A stretch of 64,000 bases of DNA, from assembly GCF_000583875.1 (NCBI RefSeq), contig NZ_CP006571.1:874644-938643 (forward strand). The letters are read 5' to 3'. The position numbers and the translations under genes were made by a program. Positions 9,626-17,655 of this stretch are shown here, one piece after another; the stretch's first letter is position 1; each line of letters starts with the position of its first letter. The notes under the pieces are model-generated. The model had not been told where the DNA came from and did not search any database. It worked only from the letters and a program-made list of their open reading frames with translations. This DNA comes from Chlamydia avium 10DC88. GTDB taxonomy: Bacteria > Chlamydiota > Chlamydiia > Chlamydiales > Chlamydiaceae.

Positions 9626-10568
9626 TTTCATCAGATTGGCATAAATGCATGCGACGGAAAGGTCGATTACCTCTAGATGATGAGAAAACACGAACACGAG
9701 GTGCTTGCGAACATGTTGTAGAACAACAACCCTTTGTTAGAGAAATACAGTCGTCACAACAAATAAACAAGTTATTGCAATCAGTGTTTGCACAATTGTA
9801 ATAGGTATCACAACTTATTTTGCAATGTAAACAATTAGCAATCGGCGACACATTGGGGTCAGTGTCATCAATAGGTACGGCTAAACGATCATCAAATACA
9901 AAAAGCTTCCCCCGCCACTTGCCTGTTCCTACTGTTTGCCCATAAGCAATTACACCACCATCAAGTTGGTAAACTTCTTGAAACCCTTTCTCAAGTAAAA
10001 GAGAAGAATACAATTCACAGCGAATACCTCCTGTACAATACATCATAATAGGTGTAGTTTTAGGATCATATTCTTTAGATAAACTGTCAGCATAATCTGG
10101 AAACTCACGAAATGTTTGAATATTTGGAAGAATAGCATTCTCAAAATGCCCAATTTTCCATTCATAGTTGTTTCGCACGTCTAATACCAAACAACGCTTT
10201 TCCTCGAGTTTAGCATGCCATTCTTGAGGAGAAATATGTTTCCCTTGCTTAGAGAGATCCACATGATGTCCAAGAGCAACCAGTTCTTTTCGATATTTAA
10301 CAGTTACACGAGGAAAAATATTTTCTTTAACATGATGAATTTTAAACTTTATATTTGAAAATCCGGGACGTTGTTTTAACCAAGCCATGTATTGTTCAGC
10401 ATCAGGCTGGTAACCACTAAATTGCCCGTTAATTCCCTGCTCAGATATATAGATGCGACAAGCAACATCTAAATGTTTAAAAAATTCTTTGTGTAGAGCA
10501 ATTTCTTGCTGAGGATTATCTACACGAGTTAAATAATAGTAAGCTAAAGCATAATAGTTCTTTTTCAT
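9609..10568 (-). CDS. trhO: tRNA uridine(34) hydroxylase, rhodanese-like (TrhO/YceA)
   Basis: 319-residue YceA/TrhO protein. The E. coli homologue makes 5-hydroxyuridine at tRNA position 34 in an O2-dependent reaction. An N-terminal acylphosphatase-like domain (about 1-100) precedes a rhodanese domain (about 115-220) whose active-site loop is CTGGIRC, with the catalytic cysteine at 178 and the family-typical second cysteine at 184. The C-terminal 90 residues are cysteine-rich (several CxxC pairs), likely metal binding, and the protein ends in CGC. Start at the ATG 10568. Corresponds to CT627. Confidence 0.9.
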   Translation of the reverse strand: MKKNYYALAYYYLTRVDNPQQEIALHKEFFKHLDVACRIYISEQGINGQFSGYQPDAEQYMAWLKQRPGFSNIKFKIHHVKENIFPRVTVKYRKELVALGHHVDLSKQGKHISPQEWHAKLEEKRCLVLDVRNNYEWKIGHFENAILPNIQTFREFPDYADSLSKEYDPKTTPIMMYCTGGIRCELYSSLLLEKGFQEVYQLDGGVIAYGQTVGTGKWRGKLFVFDDRLAVPIDDTDPNVSPIANCLHCKISCDTYYNCANTDCNNLFICCDDCISLTKGCCSTTCSQAPRVRVFSSSRGNRPFRRMHLCQSDETACGC

Positions 10569-10720
10569 GGGAGGAATCCTAGCAAATTCTCGGAAATAAT
10601 TCCATTGTAGAAAATTGGGTTGGGAACTAAAATGCCTCTTGGTATTTTTTCAAATAAGTGAGTATCCATTTTAGAGGTGGAGATAATCTACTCAGGATAC
10701 TAACTATATATTAGCTGTCC

Positions 10721-10749
10721 TTGTGTAATATTTAATCTTAATTTAAATA
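10721..10749 (+). promoter_or_regulatory. Possible sigma-66 promoter of rpsD
   Basis: TTGTGT (10721-10726) and TAAATA (10744-10749) are separated by 17 bases, about 55 bases upstream of the rpsD start. The match to the sigma-70-type consensus is moderate and the region is AT-rich, so chance is possible. Confidence 0.3.
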
Positions 10750-10804
10750 AGATGGACCAAGAAGGCGTGAATAATTTCTTAAGCTAAATAAAGGATTGAA
10801 GTAC

Positions 10805-11434
10805 ATGGCGCGATATTGTGGCCCTAAAAACAAAGTAGCAAGGCGTTTTGGAGCAAATATTTTTGGAAGAAGCCGTAATCCCTTGTTGAAAAAGCCTCAT
10901 CCTCCAGGTCAGCACGGTATGCAAAGAAAGAAAAAGTCTGACTATGGTCTACAGCTTGAGGAAAAACAAAAATTAAAAGCATGTTACGGCATGATTTTAG
11001 AAAAGCAGCTAGTTAAAGCTTTTAAAGAAGTTGCAAATAAGCAAGGCAGCGTTGCTAAAATGTTTTTAGAGAGATTTGAATGTCGCCTTGATAACATGGT
11101 ATATCGCATGGGCTTCGCTAAAACAATTTTTGCCGCTCAACAATTGGTTTCCCACGGACATGTCTTAGTAAACGGGAAAAAAGTAGACAGGAGATCATTT
11201 TTCTTGCGACCAGGAATGCAAGTTTCCTTAAAGGAAAAATCTAGAAAAATGCAATCAGTGAAGGAAGCACTAGAAAATAAAGATGAAAGCTCACTGCCTT
11301 CTTACATTTCCCTAGATAAGGCAGCATTCAAAGGAGAACTTTTAATCTCTCCTGAGCAAGATCAAATAGAAGCACAGCTTCCTCTGCCCATTGATGTGTC
11401 TGTAGTTTGCGAGTTCCTATCTCACAAAACTTAA
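10805..11434 (+). CDS. rpsD: 30S ribosomal protein S4
   Basis: 209-residue ribosomal protein S4, a primary 16S rRNA binder of the small subunit. It opens [16 protein letters not shown], contains the PPGQHG loop near residues 37-42 and an S4 RNA-binding domain (about 95-160, [11 protein letters not shown] ... VNGKKVD). I choose the ATG at 10805, preceded by AAAGGAT, over the in-frame TTG at 10796. It is a stand-alone rpsD away from the main ribosomal operons, followed by a strong terminator. Corresponds to CT626. Confidence 0.96.
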   Translation: MARYCGPKNKVARRFGANIFGRSRNPLLKKPHPPGQHGMQRKKKSDYGLQLEEKQKLKACYGMILEKQLVKAFKEVANKQGSVAKMFLERFECRLDNMVYRMGFAKTIFAAQQLVSHGHVLVNGKKVDRRSFFLRPGMQVSLKEKSRKMQSVKEALENKDESSLPSYISLDKAAFKGELLISPEQDQIEAQLPLPIDVSVVCEFLSHKT

Positions 11435-11470
11435 ATTTCTTAAAAGAAAAATGCTTTTAATGATGATTAA

Positions 11471-11498
11471 AAGACGCTAATTTTCTAGCGTCTTTTTA
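11471..11498. terminator. Rho-independent terminator between rpsD and nfo
   Basis: Perfect stem AAGACGCTA (11471-11479) and TAGCGTCTT (11486-11494), six-base loop, followed by TTT. A-rich sequence on the other side lets it serve both convergent genes. Confidence 0.8.
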
Positions 11499-11505
11499 TT
11501 TTTCT

Positions 11506-12381
11506 TTAACTTTGAAAACTTTTTAATAAACGAATTTCTTTTTCCCATAGCTCGGGCCCTCCAGGAGTTTCTAAGTATTTTGGCACCATTTTTGTTTGTT
11601 TATCTTGCATAAGAAATTTAAAACTTTCTATACCTATATCTCCTTCTCCAAGAGGAGCATGACGGTCCTTATGTTTTCCTAGAGGAAATAGCGAATCATT
11701 AAGGTGAAAAGCCCTTAAATAAGATATGCCTATATGCTCATCAAATTGTTTGAGGACTTGTGCCCAACCTTGAGGCGAAGTAATATCATAACCAGCAGCA
11801 AAGATATGACAGGTGTCGATGCAAATTCCTACAGGAATTTTATGCTTAAGTTTGCCTATAAGATAACCCAACTCTTCAAAACAACTGCCAACCAAAGTAC
11901 CTTGACCCGCAGTAGTTTCCAGAAGAACAACAAGTGGAGGAGAATTTTCAAATAAAGGTTCCATTAAAGAAAAACTAGAGGCAATTCTGTCTAGACAAGC
12001 TTCTTTGGTGTCGTCTACAGCTGCACCAGGATGGAAATTTACGAAATTGATGCCTAAAGATATACAATCTTCAATTTCTTGCTTTATACAGATACGGCTT
12101 TTTTCTAGAATCTCCAAATTTGGAGAACCCGGATTAATTAAATAACCGGCATGACTCATAATATAGGATAGGGATGTCTCTTCTAAGGCCTTTTTAAATG
12201 AAGAAATCAGGGAATCATTCAAGGGACGCCTTCGCCATTGCCTTTGATTTGCTGTAAATATTTGTACAGTAGAGGCTCCAATGGCTTGACCTTCGTAAAG
12301 GGCGTTGTGTAAACCTCCTGAGGTAGATGTGTGAGCACCTAGTACTGAGGTTTGAGGAGGGGGCAATATGCGCATTTTCAT
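11506..12381 (-). CDS. nfo: Endonuclease IV (AP endonuclease)
   Basis: 291-residue endonuclease IV, a zinc TIM-barrel enzyme that cuts DNA 5' of abasic sites in base excision repair. Metal-ligand motifs appear in order: GAHTSTSGG near the N-terminus, [34 protein letters not shown] and [12 protein letters not shown]. Length and order fit the family. Start at 12381 (MKMRIL); the next ATG, at 12375, would shorten it by two residues. Divergent from murJ with about 60 bases between them. Corresponds to CT625. Confidence 0.95.
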   Translation of the reverse strand: MKMRILPPPQTSVLGAHTSTSGGLHNALYEGQAIGASTVQIFTANQRQWRRRPLNDSLISSFKKALEETSLSYIMSHAGYLINPGSPNLEILEKSRICIKQEIEDCISLGINFVNFHPGAAVDDTKEACLDRIASSFSLMEPLFENSPPLVVLLETTAGQGTLVGSCFEELGYLIGKLKHKIPVGICIDTCHIFAAGYDITSPQGWAQVLKQFDEHIGISYLRAFHLNDSLFPLGKHKDRHAPLGEGDIGIESFKFLMQDKQTKMVPKYLETPGGPELWEKEIRLLKSFQS

Positions 12382-12441
12382 GCTCCAAAAAATCTCTATC
12401 TGCTATGGATAAACTAAGTATTAAGGGAGTACGATATTTTA

Positions 12442-14085
12442 ATGAATAAAAAAGATAGCGAAGGATTGGTAGCGAGTTCCCTTTTTAATTTACTTTCAGG
12501 AACGTTTTTTAGTCGTGTAACAGGAATGTTACGGGAGATTGTCATGGCCGCATATTTTGGAGCAGATCCTTTAGTCGCTGCTTTTTGGCTGGCCTTTCGT
12601 ACAATTTTCTTTCTACGGAAAATCCTAGGAGGACCAATTCTGGGACTAGCTTTCATTCCACATTTTGAGTTTTTAAGATCTAAAGATGAAAATAGAGCAG
12701 CATTTTTTTTCAGAAGTTTCTCTCAATTTTTTTGTTGGAATGCCTGTGGGTTTACTCTGTTAATTGAAATATGCTTGGGGATTTGGTTATACCATTCACA
12801 GGGAAATATTGCTGATGCTCTTCTTTTGACAATGATTCTTCTTCCCTCAGGAATTTTTCTCATGATGTACACAGTGAACTCCACTCTGCTGCATTGTGAA
12901 AAGAGATTCCTCAGTGTGGGTCTAGCTCCAGCCATTGTAAACATTTTGTGGATTTTCACAGTATTTTTAGCTAGAAACAGTGACCCTAGACAAAGGATTA
13001 TAGGATTGTCGGTTATCCTTGTTTTTGGATTTATGATGGAATGGCTAGTTACTGTTCCTGGAGTTATGAAATTTTTAGGTAAAGCAACAGAACGACCAAA
13101 GGAACGAGATAGCATTAAAGCATTAATTGCACCGTTATCATTAGGATTGCTGTCTATGGGAGTGTTCCAATTGAATCTTTTAAGTGATATGTGCTTAGCA
13201 CGCTATATCCATCCCATTGGTCCTCTCTATTTAATGTATTCCGTAAGAATACAGCAGTTACCCGTACATTTATTCGGACTTGGTGTATTCACAGTCCTTT
13301 TACCTGCGATTTCCCGCTGTGTGCAGGATGAAAGACATGACGAAGGGTACAAATTAATGAAGTTTGCTTTAAATCTCACAGTTTCCGTCATGGTTATAAT
13401 GACCATGGGATTGCTATTATTAGCCCTTCCCGGTGTACGTGTTTTATACGAACACGGTTTATTTCCTACCACAGCAGTATACGCTATTGTAGAAGTGTTA
13501 CGTGGATATAGTGGGAGTATCATCCCTATGGCACTAATTCCTTTGATTTCAGTGTTATTTTATGCAAGACGTCATTACACAATACCTCTGGTTATTGGAA
13601 TTATAGCAGCTGTAGGAAATATGATTTTAAATGTGCTCTTTGGATGCTTGATTATCAAGCATGTTGCAGGACTCGCATATGCAACTTCAATCGCTTCTTG
13701 GGGACAGTTGTATTATTTATGGAAATATGCTGCAAAACACCACCCCGTATATTCCGGGTTAATGTGGGTGACTATGAAACGCTCAATAAAAGTTGTGGGA
13801 ACGACATGTTTAGCCTTTATAGTGACCATAGGGCTAAATGTTGTAACTCAAACAACATATATTGTTTTTATTGAACCCTACACTCCACTACCTTGGTCTT
13901 TATCTTCTTTTGTTGCTCAAAGCACAGCTTTTTTCTCTGAAAGCGTCATTTTCTTGGCTTTTTTGTTTGGTTTTGCAAGACTACTTCATGTAGAAGATCT
14001 TGTAAACTTAACATCTTTTCAATATTGGAAAGGACGTCAAAATCTCTTGCACAGTTCGCAAGTTATGCAAGATAATCAAAATTAA
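12442..14085 (+). CDS. murJ: Lipid II flippase MurJ
   Basis: 547-residue MurJ/MviN, the MOP-superfamily flippase that moves lipid II across the inner membrane for peptidoglycan synthesis. About fourteen hydrophobic segments are visible; the N-terminus SLFNLLSGTFFSRVTGMLRE is the family signature. It fits with mreC and the penicillin-binding protein elsewhere in the window, all parts of the division-linked chlamydial cell-wall machinery. A GGGAG stretch about ten bases upstream of the ATG is a good ribosome site. Corresponds to CT624. Confidence 0.93.
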   Translation: MNKKDSEGLVASSLFNLLSGTFFSRVTGMLREIVMAAYFGADPLVAAFWLAFRTIFFLRKILGGPILGLAFIPHFEFLRSKDENRAAFFFRSFSQFFCWNACGFTLLIEICLGIWLYHSQGNIADALLLTMILLPSGIFLMMYTVNSTLLHCEKRFLSVGLAPAIVNILWIFTVFLARNSDPRQRIIGLSVILVFGFMMEWLVTVPGVMKFLGKATERPKERDSIKALIAPLSLGLLSMGVFQLNLLSDMCLARYIHPIGPLYLMYSVRIQQLPVHLFGLGVFTVLLPAISRCVQDERHDEGYKLMKFALNLTVSVMVIMTMGLLLLALPGVRVLYEHGLFPTTAVYAIVEVLRGYSGSIIPMALIPLISVLFYARRHYTIPLVIGIIAAVGNMILNVLFGCLIIKHVAGLAYATSIASWGQLYYLWKYAAKHHPVYSGLMWVTMKRSIKVVGTTCLAFIVTIGLNVVTQTTYIVFIEPYTPLPWSLSSFVAQSTAFFSESVIFLAFLFGFARLLHVEDLVNLTSFQYWKGRQNLLHSSQVMQDNQN

Positions 14086-14187
14086 CGACTTATTCTTTCC
14101 TTTCTGTTGGCTGCGCGCTACTTTGCACGAATAACCATCTGTTTCGGTCTTCTGAATTTTGACAATTAAATCGACACTAAGGAAGCT

Positions 14188-15462
14188 ATGAAAAAATACA
14201 TTTGTCTCTGGTTAATGTGTATAGTAAGTGGCTCCGCAGTATCAACAAGTTATGCGGAGATACCTACAAAAGAACAAGCAGCAGAGCATTCTCCCGCGTT
14301 TACTAGTCTAGATGAAGTGAAGTCCTATTTAGATACTCGAGGTTTTGTAGAGACGCGCAAACGAGGGGGTATATTAAGGCTGGCTGGAGATGTTCGTGCT
14401 AAATGGATCTATGCTAAGGAAGACATTAAAAATCCTACTCTTTCAGATAAAACGCCATTACCTACAAACCGCTATCGTAGTGAGTTTCATCTTTATGTAG
14501 ATTATACTACAGGGAAAAGTTGGCTAACCTCAAAAATGAATTGGACAGCAATTGCTGGTGGAGAAACAACAGCTGCAGGTGTGGATATTAATCGTGCTTT
14601 TCTCGGCTATCGTTTCTATGAAGATCCTGCTACCTTTACTAAGGTTTTTGCTGAAATAGGGCGTTCCTTATTAGGGGATATTTTTGAATCTGAACTCCAA
14701 TTTAATAGTGATTTTGATGGTGTGCATTTTTATGCAAGTCGTCGTTTAAGTAAGGATCATCCGTATCATGCTATTGTTCACGGAGGACCTTTTGTCGTAA
14801 ATATGGCAAAAAAACATTATGCTTGGGTCATTGAAGGAATAGTAAATAAACTCCCAGGGAATTTTTCCTTGAAATGCAGTGTCATTGACTGGAATTCTTT
14901 TTCTCCTTCAGAAACTTCGAGCACGACATCATCTTCTGGAAGCCAAAAGGATCCTAAATATAAGTATTGTGTATGGCAGTGGTTAGTGGGAAAATACGCC
15001 ACAGTTTCTTGGTGGCATGGTGAGAAAAAACCACTTTATTTATACGGTGCTTACTTAATGAATGCTTTAGCGAAAGCAACGAAGACAACATTAAATGAAA
15101 AACAAAATAAGGGTTGGTTTATAGGTGGAACTTTAGGCGCACTAAGAAAAGAGGGAGATTGGTCATTTACAGTACGTTATGAATATGTAGAAGCCTTGGC
15201 TATTCCTGAGATCGATGTCTCCGGTATAGGTCGAGGAAATCAGCTAAAGTTTTGGTTTTCTCAGGCTATAGCGGGTAATTATGATCCTAAAGAAGCTAAC
15301 GGCTTTACGAATTATAAGGGAGCTTCTTACCTTTTCATGTATGGAATAACAAATTCCTTATCCTTAAGGGCTTATGGAGCCTTTTCTAAACCTGCAGATA
15401 ATCGTTTAGGTAGTGATTTTACTTATAGAAAGTTTGATATTGGTTTAATATCTGCATTTTAA
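14188..15462 (+). CDS. Predicted outer-membrane beta-barrel protein, CT623-like
   Basis: 424 residues with a clear Sec signal peptide (cleavage predicted after SYA, about residue 23) and a body rich in alternating beta-strand patterns, ending in phenylalanine (IGLISAF) as outer-membrane barrels do. It matches the chlamydial CT623 / CHLPN 76-kDa-homologue family, reported in the outer-membrane complex of C. trachomatis; its transport role is unknown. A serine/threonine-rich loop (about residues 245-256) interrupts the barrel. An AAGGAAG site precedes the ATG. It sits between murJ and a type III effector, and a strong terminator follows. Confidence 0.75.
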   Translation: MKKYICLWLMCIVSGSAVSTSYAEIPTKEQAAEHSPAFTSLDEVKSYLDTRGFVETRKRGGILRLAGDVRAKWIYAKEDIKNPTLSDKTPLPTNRYRSEFHLYVDYTTGKSWLTSKMNWTAIAGGETTAAGVDINRAFLGYRFYEDPATFTKVFAEIGRSLLGDIFESELQFNSDFDGVHFYASRRLSKDHPYHAIVHGGPFVVNMAKKHYAWVIEGIVNKLPGNFSLKCSVIDWNSFSPSETSSTTSSSGSQKDPKYKYCVWQWLVGKYATVSWWHGEKKPLYLYGAYLMNALAKATKTTLNEKQNKGWFIGGTLGALRKEGDWSFTVRYEYVEALAIPEIDVSGIGRGNQLKFWFSQAIAGNYDPKEANGFTNYKGASYLFMYGITNSLSLRAYGAFSKPADNRLGSDFTYRKFDIGLISAF

Positions 15463-15488
15463 CCTTTTTTTAATAAAAAATCATTAAT

Positions 15489-15527
15489 AAGCTCACATTA
15501 AAATTAAAAGATGTGAGCTTTTTTTTA
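15489..15527 (+). terminator. Rho-independent terminator after the CT623-like gene
   Basis: Perfect ten-base stem AAGCTCACAT (15489-15498) and ATGTGAGCTT (15511-15520), 12-base loop, followed by a run of T. Confidence 0.88.
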
Positions 15528-15570
15528 TTATTTTATAATAAATAAAAGATTTAATGAGTTTTTTATTGTT

Positions 15571-17469
15571 ATGGTTAATCCTATTGGTCCCATAGATGAA
15601 TCTACAAATGTCGCTCCAGCAGACTTGTCTACTCTAGGAATGCAGGCCAGTGCAGCTAATCGTAGTGCAGAGGCTCAAAAAATAGCCGGTGTTGATGGAA
15701 GCGAAAAAAACCAATCTTCAGTAAGTGCAGTTGGAACATGGAGTTTGCTATCTTCTGCAAAGTCATCTCTAACGAGTTTGTTTGAAAAGATTAGTAATTT
15801 CTTTTCAGGGAGCACGAGTACGAGCACCAGCACGATTACTTCTTTTGAGGAAGCTCAAACTCAGGCAAATTCTGCATTGGAAGCTTTACAAAGTGCTGCA
15901 TCATATGCTGATTTTAAAGCTGCTGTAGCTTCTCTGCAAGAAGCTGTAGATTATATGAATACTAATGCAAGTGATGATAGCCAAAAACAAGTTGCCGCTG
16001 AATGGCAAACTAAATTAAGTAGTCAACAGGATTATATCTCTCAAGTTACTACAATCGGAAACTTACTTGAATCTAACCAAACATTGTTAGAGGCAATTAA
16101 AACTTCCTCATCTTTAGATCAAATTATAGGAGCAGCAGGTTTAGCTGAGGAAAATCAAAATACAGCAACAGAGTTGATAGAAAAATTAAAGGAAAGCTAT
16201 CCAGATTCTACTTTAGCAAGTAATTTACAGAATGAAATTGATACTGTTACAACATCTGTTGTAGATTTATCTACTCTTATACAAGAGGTTTACGACGCTG
16301 GTCAGGGAAGCGCTGCTGCTGTAGAGCAAGCACAGGCAAATAATAGTCAGGGAAATATTGACGCCTGTAAGCAAATTATTGATGATGCCGGAACATTAAT
16401 TAGTACGGCGTTAACTCAAGCTCCGAATTCTCCTATAGTTCAAGAAGCTTCAAAACTACAGCAAGCAGCTGCAGCTGCTATAGAAGAGATTACTCCCAGT
16501 GGAGGCGGTGATGTTGGATTGGGAGGACCCGGAGGACCAGCAAGTGTGGGGACTTCTCAAAATAAAGGAGGAACTATAGCGGACGCACGCGTATCCATGC
16601 TTCTTGCTGAGGCTGATAACGAAACAGCATCAACCTTAATTCAGGGATTCCGAAGAATGATTGAACTATTCCATAGTGAAAATCCCGATATTTCATCTAC
16701 TGTGAGCAAGCTTGCTGAAGAGGTTAAGAGTCAGTTACAACCACCTACGGAGCAAAGTCAAGCTATAGAACAAGCCTTGCAAGGAGAAGGAATGGACTTT
16801 TCCGAGGCTTTAGGAGCTATAGCAGAAGCAGCATCTCTCGCTGTAGGATCCTCTACAGATGTTGCTAGTATGAGTGGAAGTGTTGTTTCTGATATTTCTC
16901 AGGTAGTTTATTCGAAGGGATCAAGTTCTGTATCAAGCTTTGTTAAAGGATACAGTGCTTATCGTGCTTTAAGTAATTTGTATGCAGAAAGTTCAGCTGC
17001 AAATCGAGAGATTTTGGATAACACAACTTTGTCAACATTACAATCTCGTCCGTCGAGAAGCACAACAGAAGTAGAACGAAATAATGATAGCAATTCTCGA
17101 GATCCTGCTTCGAGTGTAGCACGAATGATTGTTGATAGCAGTAGTACACTTGGCGATGTTTACAGTGCAGTATCCGCTTTGGAAGATAAGCTTACTGCCA
17201 TGACAGGAGGAACTTCCACATCGGCGGATTCAACAACAACAAGATCTACATTGACTTCAGGAGTTACAGAAGCACCGAAATCGGGTTACCCCTACGTACA
17301 ACTTTCTAGTGATTCTACTAAGAAGTTTATAGAGAAATTAGAAGCAGAGTTTGCTGAAGGATCGAAGAGAGTAGCAGAGCTACAGGAAGCAGTCTTTGAA
17401 AAACAATCACAATTTATCCAACAAGTATTAGTTAATATAGCCTCTCTATTTTCAGGATACTTGCAATAG
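15571..17469 (+). CDS. Type III effector, TaiP/CT622 family
   Basis: 632-residue homologue of C. trachomatis CT622 (TaiP), a type III effector that binds host ATG16L1 and is needed for normal infectivity; its chaperone CT635 is not in this window. There is no Sec signal; the N-terminus is serine/threonine-rich and disordered-looking, as in type III substrates. An STSTSTST run lies near residues 85-93. The middle is long alpha-helix with A/E/Q-rich repeats, a glycine-proline linker (GGPGGPAS) lies near 325, and the conserved C-terminal domain follows. Whether the ATG16L1-binding part is conserved outside C. trachomatis cannot be judged here. The start follows a TTT-rich leader with no strong Shine-Dalgarno sequence. 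Confidence 0.8.
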   Translation: MVNPIGPIDESTNVAPADLSTLGMQASAANRSAEAQKIAGVDGSEKNQSSVSAVGTWSLLSSAKSSLTSLFEKISNFFSGSTSTSTSTITSFEEAQTQANSALEALQSAASYADFKAAVASLQEAVDYMNTNASDDSQKQVAAEWQTKLSSQQDYISQVTTIGNLLESNQTLLEAIKTSSSLDQIIGAAGLAEENQNTATELIEKLKESYPDSTLASNLQNEIDTVTTSVVDLSTLIQEVYDAGQGSAAAVEQAQANNSQGNIDACKQIIDDAGTLISTALTQAPNSPIVQEASKLQQAAAAAIEEITPSGGGDVGLGGPGGPASVGTSQNKGGTIADARVSMLLAEADNETASTLIQGFRRMIELFHSENPDISSTVSKLAEEVKSQLQPPTEQSQAIEQALQGEGMDFSEALGAIAEAASLAVGSSTDVASMSGSVVSDISQVVYSKGSSSVSSFVKGYSAYRALSNLYAESSAANREILDNTTLSTLQSRPSRSTTEVERNNDSNSRDPASSVARMIVDSSSTLGDVYSAVSALEDKLTAMTGGTSTSADSTTTRSTLTSGVTEAPKSGYPYVQLSSDSTKKFIEKLEAEFAEGSKRVAELQEAVFEKQSQFIQQVLVNIASLFSGYLQ

Positions 17470-17496
17470 TCTTTAGTTAGTTGTTTCTTAACATAG

Positions 17497-17534
17497 AAAA
17501 AGCTTGTTTTGCTTATTGTAAAACAAGCTTTTTT
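17497..17534 (+). terminator. Rho-independent terminator after the CT622-like effector
   Basis: Stem AAAAAGCTTGTTTT (17497-17510) with AAAACAAGCTTTTTT (17520-17534), nine-base loop, ending in T; AT-rich flanks make it usable on both strands. Confidence 0.85.
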
Positions 17535-17655
17535 ATATGTATTTCTTCTTGTAGATTTTTATCTTTCTTAGAAGAACAGAAAAATGCCTGAAATTAGGTT
17601 TTAGAGAAGACAGTATTCTCGTTTTGTTGATTGTTACGGCGAATAAATTTCCTAA

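Noticed and set aside
12723..13115. 130-codon open frame antisense to murJ
   Set aside because: Lies entirely within the well-supported murJ and has no family features.
14107..14134. TTGGCTGC...TTTGC near the CT623-like gene as a sigma-54 promoter
   Set aside because: The GG and GC pairs are 16 bases apart, not 12, so the required -24/-12 spacing fails.
15811..15840. Short tandem repeat coding STSTSTST in the CT622-like gene
   Set aside because: A low-complexity protein segment, not a mobile or CRISPR repeat; too short to be notable alone.
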